From positions 1 to 27,761 of the forward strand of contig CAYMKL010000094.1 of assembly GCA_964390805.1 (NCBI GenBank): 27,761 nt of DNA, given 5' to 3'. Numbering within the stretch: the stretch's first letter is position 1; each line of letters begins with the position of its first letter. The stretch comes from CAYMKL01 sp964390805. GTDB taxonomy: Bacteria; Chloroflexota; Anaerolineae; VGOG01. Of this stretch, positions 1 to 6,938 are shown piece by piece. Under the pieces are notes generated by a model. It was given only the letters and a program-made list of their open reading frames with translations. It ran no database searches and was not told where the DNA came from. The translations under genes and the position numbers were made by a program.

Positions 1-190
1 TTTCGGACTGGACGCTGCCGCCCACCAGCGGCGGACGGGTTACCGGAAACTAAAGATTAAAGAAGACCTGAGAACAAACAGGTTCGGCGGGCGAGTGCAT
101 ACCCGGTTTCCGCCAGAGCCGAACGGCTATCTGCATATCGGGCACGCCAAGGCCATCTGCATAAGAATCTGTATGGGGGCTGCTGAGTAA
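1..190 (+). pseudogene. Remnant of a glnS 5' region (core 56-157)
   Basis: Bases 56-157 match codons 17-50 of the intact glnS at 3480-3581 at 97 of 102 positions, including the HIGH signature region (PEPNGYLHIGHAKA). All five differences are third-position synonymous changes (AGA/AGG, CCG/CCA, CCA/CCG, CAT/CAC, GGG/GGT). The reading frame is open from base 2 and runs past the matching part to TAA at 188-190, but the flanking residues do not resemble GlnRS. The window edge hides what lies upstream. It is a truncated copy without catalytic capacity. The synonymous-only divergence suggests it came from a gene that was still under selection until it was broken. Confidence 0.85.
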
Positions 191-382
191 CGGGCAGACC
201 TGACGCGATTGTGCCAACCACAAGGCCGCTTTTGGAGGCGAGCAGGAAATCGGCCTATGAGCAAATCAGTAGTTCATTGCGCCCCCCAGAGCGATACACT
301 CTACTTCCTGGTGCAGGATGGAGGCGACGGTAGCTCTGGTGTAAGCACAGATTGACAAGGCGGGGTGGTTGAGGGATTGACA
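191..382. other. Intergenic stretch with no recognisable gene
   Basis: Apart from the first copy of a 37-bp direct repeat (291-327) I see no gene, RNA or clear promoter here. A TTGACA at 352-357 lacks a convincing -10 box at the right distance. Confidence 0.5.
291..327 (+). repeat. 37-bp direct repeat, copy 1
   Basis: It starts GCGATACACTCT and matches 1670-1706 at 29 of 37 positions. All eight differences are transitions. The two copies bracket the small ORF and the DUF3800 gene. Confidence 0.55.
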
Positions 383-628
383 ATGACGAACGGGGGCGTT
401 TGGATCACGAAACGCGCGAAAGAACCGCGAAAGGCGCGAAAGTGCTTCGTGACTTTCGCGGCGTTTCGCGGCTTTCGTGATCCGAAGGCATACGAATCCA
501 CGGCGGCCAGGGGCACGGCGCGGGTGCGGGAGATTGAGGCGGAGATAGACGGGCTGACGGCCAAGTTGTGGGGGTTCAGTGAGCAGGAGTTGGAGGAGAT
601 TCAGAGGTCGTTGGAGAAACTAGAGTGA
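383..628 (+). CDS. Small hypothetical protein, possibly a methylase C-terminal remnant
   Basis: The ATG at 383 has a GAGGG Shine-Dalgarno 7 bases upstream; an in-frame GTG at 365 is less well placed. Residues 7-34 are translated from the imperfect palindrome at 402-483 and are rich in Arg, Lys and Phe, so they are probably not ancestral coding sequence. The last ~35 residues (REIEAEIDGLTAKLWGFSEQ and on) recall the tail of Eco57I/PglX-like class I DNA methyltransferases, which often end in a helix of the type EIDxLVYxLYGLTEEE. The stop lies 12 bp before the DUF3800 ATG. My reading is that a palindromic repeat was fused to the end of a lost restriction-modification gene. A genuine short protein is possible. 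Confidence 0.4.
   Translation: MTNGGVWITKRAKEPRKARKCFVTFAAFRGFRDPKAYESTAARGTARVREIEAEIDGLTAKLWGFSEQELEEIQRSLEKLE
402..483. repeat. Imperfect palindrome built of cgcgaaag-type units
   Basis: The left arm at 402-442 starts GGATCACGAAA and carries repeated CGCGAAAG-like units. The right arm at 453-483 is its near reverse complement and ends CTTTCGTGATCC. The centre is about 10 nt. The arms differ in length (41 versus 31), so the stem would be bulged. It lies inside the small ORF at 383-628. Confidence 0.7.
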
Positions 629-640
629 GAGATATTGAGG

Positions 641-1327
641 ATGCGATATAACCTGTATTGCGACGAAGCCTCAACGACGGGTGCCCGTTACATGCTTATC
701 GGTGGCCTGTGGGTACCCTGGGAAGCTGAGCCAGCCGTGAGACTGGCGCTGTCTGAGGTCAGGGCCAAACACAACCTGCTGGCAGAAATGAAGTGGACCA
801 AGGTGTCCAAGACGATGTTGCCGGCCTACAAGGACTTCGTAGATGTGTTCTTCACTGATACCTTTGTCTCCTTCAAGTGCATCGTGGTTGATACACACAT
901 TCTGGACTACGAGACTTTTCACCGAGGAGATAAAGAACTGGGCTTCTACAAGTTCTATTTTCAGCTTGTCAGCCGAAACCTAACCCCGGGCAACCTGTAC
1001 TGGCTGTTCACAGATGAACGCAAAAACCGCAAGTCCTATCGTCTGGAAGTGCTCAAGCTCACGGTGAATCGGTGGTGGAAAAGGCGGGCCGACGTTGAAC
1101 CCCTGCGCAACGTTGAGCCCCGGCGTTCCCATGATGAGGACCTGATCCAACTCGCTGACATCTTGCTGGGTGCAGTTGCCTACGCCTGGAATCAGCGACG
1201 GGGAAGCCCGGCAAAACTGGCCCTGGCAGCTCACATCGCGCAACGTCTTAGCTGGCCGACTCTGCGTCTCGCTACCCGTCCCACGGCTGCCAAAGTAAAT
1301 ATCTGGAAGTGGCGGCCATCTGGCTAA
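641..1327 (+). CDS. DUF3800 domain protein
   Basis: This 228-residue protein opens with YNLYCDEAS, which fits the N-terminal acidic strand motif (Y-x-D-E) of DUF3800 proteins. It also has the usual C-terminal HDEDLIQLADILLGAVAYA helix with conserved Asp residues. The family is predicted to have an RNase H-like fold, but its biochemical role is not established; members often sit in phage, plasmid and defence-island neighbourhoods. I take ATG 641 as the start because GAGAGA at 627-632 is better spaced for it than for the TTG at 635. It lies next to an AbiE-type pair and between two partial/complete glnS copies, consistent with accessory cargo. Function in this cell is unknown. Confidence 0.75.
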   Translation: MRYNLYCDEASTTGARYMLIGGLWVPWEAEPAVRLALSEVRAKHNLLAEMKWTKVSKTMLPAYKDFVDVFFTDTFVSFKCIVVDTHILDYETFHRGDKELGFYKFYFQLVSRNLTPGNLYWLFTDERKNRKSYRLEVLKLTVNRWWKRRADVEPLRNVEPRRSHDEDLIQLADILLGAVAYAWNQRRGSPAKLALAAHIAQRLSWPTLRLATRPTAAKVNIWKWRPSG

Positions 1328-1360
1328 CTGGGGGAACAAAAAACGCCCTGGCCCCTAACT

Positions 1361-1396
1361 CCCCCCGTTGGGGGGCTCACCGTACGCTCGGTACGG
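1361..1396. terminator. Two adjacent G/C hairpins after the DUF3800 gene
   Basis: CCCCCC (1361-1366) pairs with GGGGGG (1370-1375) over a 3-nt loop. CCGTAC (1380-1385) pairs with GTACGG (1391-1396) over a 5-nt loop. They may end the DUF3800 transcript, but no T-run follows directly, so they may equally be dispersed palindromic repeats. Confidence 0.35.
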
Positions 1397-1515
1397 GTTT
1401 CGGTGGCCAGTGGCGCATTTGCAAGACTTCTCCCCGCCACTATAGACGGGTTTCGACCTGCACTGATATTATATCAGAAAACTGACATTTTGTCAATAGC
1501 AAATCCAAAAGAAAA

Positions 1516-1570
1516 CGCCCTCGCGGGCGCTCTCCCGATGGCCTATGGCCATCCACCTCCACTAAGTGGA
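1516..1570. repeat. Three tandem short stem-loops
   Basis: CGCCC/GGGCG (1516-1529), GATGGCC/GGCCATC (1537-1553, perfect, TAT loop) and TCCAC/GTGGA (1558-1570) follow one another within 55 bp. A T-rich tract comes some 40 bp later. They could be a compound terminator, an RNA processing signal or a REP-like cluster. Confidence 0.5.
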
Positions 1571-1669
1571 TTACTCATATTGTACTATAATTCGGGTTCA
1601 ATGTCAATAGTTTTCGGGCCTTTTTCGCCAAAGATCTGGGGTATTCGCTGAGGAGTCACGACCACCGAA

Positions 1670-1706
1670 GCGATACACTCTGCTTTCTGGCGTGAGATGG
1701 AGATGA
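1670..1706 (+). repeat. 37-bp direct repeat, copy 2
   Basis: Partner of 291-327, in the same orientation, with 29 of 37 positions identical and only transition differences. Confidence 0.55.
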
Positions 1707-1753
1707 GTGACTTGTCGGCGGAAGTGTGAGGTATATGTGGGCGGCTCTCTGAT

Positions 1754-1782
1754 TTGCGTCTGTCCCTCGGTTGTGGTAAAAT
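1754..1782 (+). promoter_or_regulatory. Predicted sigma-70 promoter for the AbiE pair
   Basis: TTGCGT (1754-1759) and TAAAAT (1777-1782) are 17 bp apart, with an extended -10 TG at 1774-1775. The ATG at 1815 lies about 26 nt beyond the expected start of transcription, with GAGGGGAG at 1796-1803 as ribosome-binding site. AbiEi proteins generally autorepress, so an operator may overlap this site, but I see no clear inverted repeat here. Confidence 0.6.
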
Positions 1783-1814
1783 AGGCCCATAAATCGAGGG
1801 GAGAATTACCGCCA

Positions 1815-2588
1815 ATGGCAGAACATCTATCCTCAACTTATGTTGCCCAGCGCCTTCATCAACTGGGTCTATTCTACTTCACTCCCTCTCTTTTGGCTGA
1901 TCTGCTCAGCCTGAAGCGGAGACAGATGTACCGCTTGGTCGCCCGGCTCAAGGGCGAAGGCCTGGTGGATGAGGTCGAAAAGGGAAAATACCTGCTGCTG
2001 GGGCTGGAGCCAGAGCGGGTGCTCTCCAACCCTATCTTTATCGCCAGCCAATTGGTCACCCCGGCCTACGTTTCCTACTGGTCCGCGCTACACTACTATG
2101 GCTTCACCGAGCAGGTGCCCCTCACCACTTTCGTGGCCACGACGAAGAAGAAGCGCCCTGTCACCTTTCACAATTTTCGCTTTCGCTTTGTCACCATCAA
2201 ACCACATAAGTTCTTCGGCTACCGACGGGAGATGCTGGGCGACCTGCCAGTGGTCGTCGCCGACGAGGCCAAGGCCATCGTGGACAGCCTGGATCTCCCG
2301 CACTACGCCGGCGGCATCACAGAGATTGCCAAAGCCTTGCGGGCAGCGCTGGAGACCGTGGACGTGCCTACCTTGGTCAGCTATGCGAACCGAATGGGGG
2401 ACAAGAGCCTGGGGTCCCGACTGGGCTATCTGCTGGAAACCCTCGGATATCCTGCGGAGGGACTCATCAGCTCCATCAGTCCCATCAAGCTGGATCCAAG
2501 CCGTCCCCGTGTCGGCTGCACGGCTGCCCGGTGGCAGGTCGTGGCTAACATCTCCGAGGCCGAAATGATGCCACTGGGGGTGGGCTGA
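1815..2588 (+). CDS. AbiEi-type antitoxin / transcriptional regulator
   Basis: 257 residues. The N-terminal ~70 residues form a predicted winged helix (SLLADLLSLKRRQMYRLVAR) followed by a Lys/Gly wing. The middle (YVSYWSALHYYGFTEQVP) is the hallmark of AbiEi/COG5340 antitoxins, and a C-terminal domain follows. In characterised AbiE systems this protein represses its own promoter and neutralises the AbiEii nucleotidyltransferase without stable complex formation (type IV). Its TGA shares one base with the ATG of the next gene, the coupled order expected for antitoxin then toxin. It is chromosomal here and bracketed by glnS-derived repeats, in line with recent acquisition. Confidence 0.88.
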   Translation: MAEHLSSTYVAQRLHQLGLFYFTPSLLADLLSLKRRQMYRLVARLKGEGLVDEVEKGKYLLLGLEPERVLSNPIFIASQLVTPAYVSYWSALHYYGFTEQVPLTTFVATTKKKRPVTFHNFRFRFVTIKPHKFFGYRREMLGDLPVVVADEAKAIVDSLDLPHYAGGITEIAKALRAALETVDVPTLVSYANRMGDKSLGSRLGYLLETLGYPAEGLISSISPIKLDPSRPRVGCTAARWQVVANISEAEMMPLGVG

Positions 2589-3361
2589 TGTTGACCAAAG
2601 CCCAGATCCAACGTATTGCCCAGCGGAACGGGGTCGGGATGCAGGCGCAGGAGCGGGATTACGTGCAGCACCTGGTCCTGTGGCTTCTCTATTCCCGCAG
2701 CCAGGCACTGATCTTCAAAGGGGGTACAGCCCTGAGACTGGTCTACGGCGGCAACCGCTACTCCGAAGACCTGGATTTCAATGGGCCTGATGACGTCGCC
2801 ATGCTACAATCACTCTGGAAGAAGGTCATCGCCGGGCTAGGGGACTTTGGGATCGTGGCCGAGATGCGCAGCGATTGGCTCTCCGATGTGGGCTACAGCT
2901 TCGACGTCAGTTTCCAAGGGCCGCTTCACAACGGGCGAGATCGCAGCAAGGGAAAGGTAAGGGTTGATGTCAATCGGAGGCCAGAGCAGGTGCAGACACG
3001 CCGGGAATTGGTCACTTCTGAGTACGACGACGTGCGCCCCTTCGTGGTGACGGTGCTGACGCTAGAGCACCTGATGGCGGAGAAGGTACGGGCCTTGCTG
3101 GTCCGGAGCAAGCCGCGCGACCTGTACGACATCTGGTTGCTGCTGCACCAGGGCGTAGAGCCCGACGCGGCGCTCATCCAACGCAAACTGGCCCTTTACG
3201 AGATGATATGGGATCCTGGAGCGCTGAAGGAGGCCGTGGAGCGAGTCCGCGCCGACTGGGAGCGGGACCTGCGTCCCCTGCTGCCCCAATTTGTGCCCTA
3301 CGAGCTCGCACGCGAGGGCATCGCAGCCTTGCTGGGTGGAGCCAGCCTGTGCTATAAATGA
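2588..3361 (+). CDS. AbiEii-type nucleotidyltransferase toxin
   Basis: 257 residues. The motif FKGGTALRLVYGGNRYSEDL, followed by D-F (about residues 39-60), carries the GG-T-x-L-R and S-x-D-L-D-F signatures of the AbiEii/MenT DNA polymerase beta-like nucleotidyltransferases. The acidic pair in SEDLDF is the metal site. A later KPRDLYDIWLLL (about residues 178-189) is the conserved third block. Relatives such as MenT transfer nucleotides to tRNA acceptor stems and stop translation; abortive phage resistance is known for AbiE. The substrate here is not shown by sequence. All the motif residues I can check are present, so it appears intact. The next gene, glnS, follows after 70 bp. Confidence 0.88.
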   Translation: MLTKAQIQRIAQRNGVGMQAQERDYVQHLVLWLLYSRSQALIFKGGTALRLVYGGNRYSEDLDFNGPDDVAMLQSLWKKVIAGLGDFGIVAEMRSDWLSDVGYSFDVSFQGPLHNGRDRSKGKVRVDVNRRPEQVQTRRELVTSEYDDVRPFVVTVLTLEHLMAEKVRALLVRSKPRDLYDIWLLLHQGVEPDAALIQRKLALYEMIWDPGALKEAVERVRADWERDLRPLLPQFVPYELAREGIAALLGGASLCYK

Positions 3362-3431
3362 GTGGCCTGTTGACAGAAGTGTGAAGTAAGAACACAAAAA
3401 CTGAAACAAGACCGAGAAGGGAGATAGAAAC

Positions 3432-5129
3432 ATGACCACAACCGATTCCGAACGCCCCTCTGACTTCATCCGAGATGCCATTAAAGAAGACCTGAGGACA
3501 AACAGGTTCGGCGGGCGAGTGCATACCCGGTTTCCACCGGAGCCGAACGGCTATCTGCACATCGGTCACGCCAAGGCCATCTCCATTACCTTCGGTATGG
3601 CCGAGGAATTCGGGGGGCTGTACAATCTGCGATTCGATGATACCAATCCCATCAAGGAAGAAGAGGAATACGTGGACGCCATCATGGAGGACATCCGATG
3701 GCTGGGCTTCGATTGGGAGGACCGGCTGTTCTACGCCTCGGACTACTTTGAGCAGCTCTACCAGTGGGCTGTGCAGTTGATCAGAGCTGGCAAGGCCTAC
3801 GTGGACAGTCTGAGTCCAGAGGAAATCAAGGAGTACCGAGGGGCCTTCGGTGTTCCGGGCAAGAACAGCCCGTATCGTGACCGTTCGGTGGAAGAGAACC
3901 TCGACCTGTTCCAGCGCATGCGAGCCGGCGAGTTCGAGGACGGCGCCCACGTGCTGCGAGCCAAGATTGACATGTCCTCTGGCAACATGAACCTGCGCGA
4001 TCCGGTCATGTACCGCATCCTGCACGCCACCCATCACCGCACGGGCGACGAGTGGTGCATCTATCCGATGTACGATTGGGCCCACGGTCAATCGGATTCC
4101 ATCGAAGGGATCACCCATTCTCTCTGTTCGTCGGAATACGAAGACCATCGTCCTCTGTACGATTGGTTCCTTGACCAGTTGGGAATCTATCATCCACGGC
4201 AGATCGAGTTCGGTCGTGTCGGTCTCAGTTACACTGCCATGAGCAAGCGAAGGCTTGTTCAATTGGTGCAAGACGGGCACGTCAACGGCTGGGACGATCC
4301 ACGGATGCCTACACTGTCGGGATTGCGGCGACGGGGCTACACGCCAGAGGCCATCCGCGACTTCCTTGATCGCATTGGAGTGCCCAGGACGAACAGCATC
4401 GTTGATATAGCGCTGCTGGAGCACTGCCTCCGCCAAGATTTGAACAAGCGCGCTCCGCGCGTCTTCGGCGTGCTGCGGCCCCTCAAGGTCGTCATCACCA
4501 ACTATCCGGAGGACCTGGTGGAAGAGATGGATTGTATCAACAATCCGGAGGATGCCAGCATGGGGACGCGGAAGGTCCCCTTCTCGCGGGTGCTGTACGT
4601 CGAACGGGGGGATTTCCGCGAGGACGCGCCGAAGAAGTGGTTCCGTCTGGCCCCCGGTCGCGAGGTGCGGCTGCGATACGCCTACTACGTCACCTGCGTG
4701 AACGTGGTCAAGGACGAACAGGGTGAGGTGGTCGAGCTGCACTGCACCTATGATCCGGAGACACGCGGGGGTTGGTCGTCAGACGGGCGCAAGGTCAGGG
4801 GAGCGCTGCACTGGGTTTCGGCCGCCCACGCCCTCGAAGCCGAGGTGCGCCTGTACGATCGTCTCTTCTTGAAAGCCAACCCCCTCGATGTGGAGGAGGG
4901 CGAGGATTTCACGGCCAGTCTGAACCCGAACTCGCTGGAGACGTTGACCTCGTGCCGCGTGGAGCCAAGTCTAGCGGGTGCAGCACCAGGAAGCATATGC
5001 CAGTTCGAGAGGCAGGGCTATTTCTGTGTGGATCCGGATTCGACCGCTGGGAAACTGGTGTTCAATCGGACAGTGTCGCTGCGGGATACCTGGGCCAGGA
5101 TCGAGAAAAAGCGGGGAAGCGGAAAATAG
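3432..5129 (+). CDS. glnS: Glutaminyl-tRNA synthetase
   Basis: 565 residues, the usual length for bacterial GlnRS. It ligates glutamine to tRNA-Gln in the cytoplasm. Class I signatures are the HIGH box in PPEPNGYLHIGHAKA (about residue 35) and the KMSKS equivalent TAMSKRRL (about residue 270). The catalytic core (RFDDTNP, DWAHGQSDSIEGITHSL) is followed by the two C-terminal anticodon-binding beta-barrels, ending in FNRTVSLRDTWARI as in other GlnRS. GGGAG at 3418-3422 is the ribosome-binding site. Its TAG at 5127-5129 is exactly where the truncated, oppositely oriented dinB begins to be recognisable. Many Chloroflexota make Gln-tRNA by the GatCAB route, so a horizontally gained gene is possible; I cannot test this. 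Confidence 0.95.
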   Translation: MTTTDSERPSDFIRDAIKEDLRTNRFGGRVHTRFPPEPNGYLHIGHAKAISITFGMAEEFGGLYNLRFDDTNPIKEEEEYVDAIMEDIRWLGFDWEDRLFYASDYFEQLYQWAVQLIRAGKAYVDSLSPEEIKEYRGAFGVPGKNSPYRDRSVEENLDLFQRMRAGEFEDGAHVLRAKIDMSSGNMNLRDPVMYRILHATHHRTGDEWCIYPMYDWAHGQSDSIEGITHSLCSSEYEDHRPLYDWFLDQLGIYHPRQIEFGRVGLSYTAMSKRRLVQLVQDGHVNGWDDPRMPTLSGLRRRGYTPEAIRDFLDRIGVPRTNSIVDIALLEHCLRQDLNKRAPRVFGVLRPLKVVITNYPEDLVEEMDCINNPEDASMGTRKVPFSRVLYVERGDFREDAPKKWFRLAPGREVRLRYAYYVTCVNVVKDEQGEVVELHCTYDPETRGGWSSDGRKVRGALHWVSAAHALEAEVRLYDRLFLKANPLDVEEGEDFTASLNPNSLETLTSCRVEPSLAGAAPGSICQFERQGYFCVDPDSTAGKLVFNRTVSLRDTWARIEKKRGSGK

Positions 5130-6026
5130 GTGAGGGTGGTGAAATCGGCGTAGCGCAGCTTGAGCTTGACGGTCCGCCCACGCAGTCCCCGCTTCCGCAG
5201 CCGACGGGCCACATCCTCGCTGAGAGAGAGCAGGGCCTTTCTCAACGCCCGCCGGTCGCCGATGTCTTGGGCGAAGGTCACTTCGCGACTCAGCGATTTC
5301 TCCTCCCGCTCGACCACTACTGGACTGTCGTCTATGCCCCTGGCCTGCCGATGGAGATCGCGCCCTCGACGGCCGAACTTGGCCTCCAGTTGAGCCGCAG
5401 GCAACTGAGCCAGTTGCCCGATGGTAAAGACTCCCATCTCATGCAGACTCCTGGCCGTTACCTCGCCCACGCCCCAGAGTTTTTCCACCGGCAGTGGGGC
5501 GAGGAACTCGGCCTCCTTCCCGTGAGGCGCCACCGCGAACCCGCGAGGTTTCCCCAGGCCAGAGGCGATCTTGGCCACCAGCTTGCTGGCTGCCAAACCA
5601 ATGGAGGCGGACAAGCCAAGCTCCACCTCCAGGCGTTTCTGAATCTGGCGGGCCAGTTCCTCAGGTGAGCCCCAGCGGGCCTCGCATCCGGTCAAGTCGA
5701 GGAAGGCTTCCTCCAGCGAGAGGGGCTCGATCAGGGGACTGAACTCAGCGAGGATGGCCATCATCCGGGCCGAGTATTCCATGTAGACTTTGCGATGCGG
5801 AGCGATGATGACGACCCGGGGGACAAAGGCGCAGGGCCTGAGCGGTGGGCATGGCCGAACGAACGCCGAAGGCACGGGCAGCGTAGGATGCGGAGGCGAC
5901 CACGCCCCGCTGCTCCGGTCGTGCCCCCACGATGACGGGCTTGCCTTTGAGAGAGGGATCGAGGATCTCCTCGACGGAGGCGTAGAAGGCATCAATGTCC
6001 AGATGGAGGATGTATCGCTTCGTCAC
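5130..6026 (-). pseudogene. dinB: DNA polymerase IV, frameshifted and 3'-truncated
   Basis: A GTG start at 6026 with AGGGGAGG upstream encodes the Y-family N-terminus (LHLDIDAFYASVEE). At a run of five G (5818-5822) the frame breaks inside AQALRLCP; taking out one base restores RVVIIAPHRKVYMEYS and the rest of the palm, thumb and part of the little finger. The second catalytic motif reads SLEEAFLD, where most DinB have S-x-D-E-A, so one metal-binding Asp is Glu. After ADFTTLT the protein stops matching and runs into the reverse complement of the glnS 3' end, so roughly the last 80-100 residues are missing. The intact enzyme would do error-prone translesion synthesis. The frameshift alone could be a sequencing error; the lost 3' end could not. 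Confidence 0.85.
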
Positions 6027-6041
6027 CGTTGGCCTCCCCTA

Positions 6042-6938
6042 TCAACCGCGTCCCCGCGCGGCCCACGATCCACCGCCGATAACCAGCGCTCCACCGACCA
6101 GATGGGCCGGCCCGATGGACTCGCCCAGGAACAGGCGGCCCAGCAGAGCACCATAGAGGGGCAGCATGTTGTAGAACACCATCGCCCCGCTGGCCCCCAG
6201 GCGACGCACCCCCGCGTTCCACGATAGAAAGCCAATTACCGCCGGGGCGGCACCGATGTACAGCACGGCCAAGGCCAGTTCAGGACGGATGTTAACCGGG
6301 AAGGTCTGGACTTCCCAGGCAGCAGCGAGCAACAGAGGAGGAAGGCCCAGGAAGACCGACAAAGCCGTGGCGGAGAGGGCCGAACGGTGGCGCATGACCC
6401 GATGGCCCAGGATGGAGTACAGTCCCCACAGCGTTACTGCCCCCAGCACGATCAGATCGCCGACGTTACCGCGCACCGCCTGCCAGAAGGCGAGGGAGCC
6501 GCCAGAAATCAGGGTGATCACGCCGGCCAGACCGACGACAGCGCCGGTAAACTGGCGTCTGGACATGGGTTCCCGAATCACCACAGCAGCCAGTAGGCCA
6601 GTGACCAGCGGGCCGAAGCCGTTGATCAGCGTGGCGCTGACAGCCGTAGTGAAGCGCAGTCCCAGATACAGAGTGGGAGCAAAGATGGCCACGCCGCTCA
6701 AGGCCATCCCCAGCAGCAGCCAGCGGTCTTGCCCCAGACGACGCTCCTCCCGTGGCCGTTGCTGTAGCAGGACCGCGAAGAGCAGCGAAGCGATGGAAAA
6801 CCGCGCTGCAGCCAGAGTGAGCGGGCCGATGTCGTCCCGCAGCCAGCGCCCCAGCACCATGTTGGTGGCCCAGGTGAGGGTGGCCAGGTTCACCAACCCG
6901 ATGCCAACTACTTGATCTAATCGTCGTTGCGATCGCAT
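6042..6938 (-). CDS. EamA-family (DMT) transporter
   Basis: 298 residues with about ten predicted transmembrane helices in two EamA repeats (roughly residues 12-145 and 160-290). Motifs include NLATLTWATNMVLGRWL near the N-terminus and LIYGLYS-like LWGLYSILG at the start of the second repeat. The conserved closing block is PLYGALLGRLFLGESIGPAH. Members export amino acids, metabolites or drugs; the substrate cannot be read from the sequence. The start overlaps the mrfB 3' end by 22 bp and the stop is 15 bp before dinB, so all three are probably cotranscribed. The +1 alternative starts inside helix 1 would damage the fold. Confidence 0.85.
   Translation of the reverse strand: MRSQRRLDQVVGIGLVNLATLTWATNMVLGRWLRDDIGPLTLAAARFSIASLLFAVLLQQRPREERRLGQDRWLLLGMALSGVAIFAPTLYLGLRFTTAVSATLINGFGPLVTGLLAAVVIREPMSRRQFTGAVVGLAGVITLISGGSLAFWQAVRGNVGDLIVLGAVTLWGLYSILGHRVMRHRSALSATALSVFLGLPPLLLAAAWEVQTFPVNIRPELALAVLYIGAAPAVIGFLSWNAGVRRLGASGAMVFYNMLPLYGALLGRLFLGESIGPAHLVGGALVIGGGSWAARGRG

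Larger units (their letters stand above)
1328..1814. other. 487-bp intergenic region rich in hairpins
   Basis: No convincing gene is present. From left to right it holds two adjacent G/C hairpins (1361-1396), an A/T-rich patch with TGTCAATAG at about 1492 and again at about 1602, three tandem stem-loops (1516-1570), copy 2 of the 37-bp repeat (1670-1706) and the promoter for the AbiE pair (1754-1782). Confidence 0.6.

Noticed and set aside
1361..1570. Hairpin array as a CRISPR
   Set aside because: The stems differ from one another and there are no equal-length spacers or cas genes.
3368..3398. TTGACA upstream of glnS as a promoter
   Set aside because: No acceptable -10 box occurs 16-18 bp downstream.
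3174..4742. A 522-codon open frame on the minus strand
   Set aside because: It is exactly antisense to glnS, follows its codon bias and matches no family.
4772..5668. A 298-codon plus-strand frame across the glnS end
   Set aside because: It overlaps glnS in another frame and is antisense to dinB, with no family resemblance.
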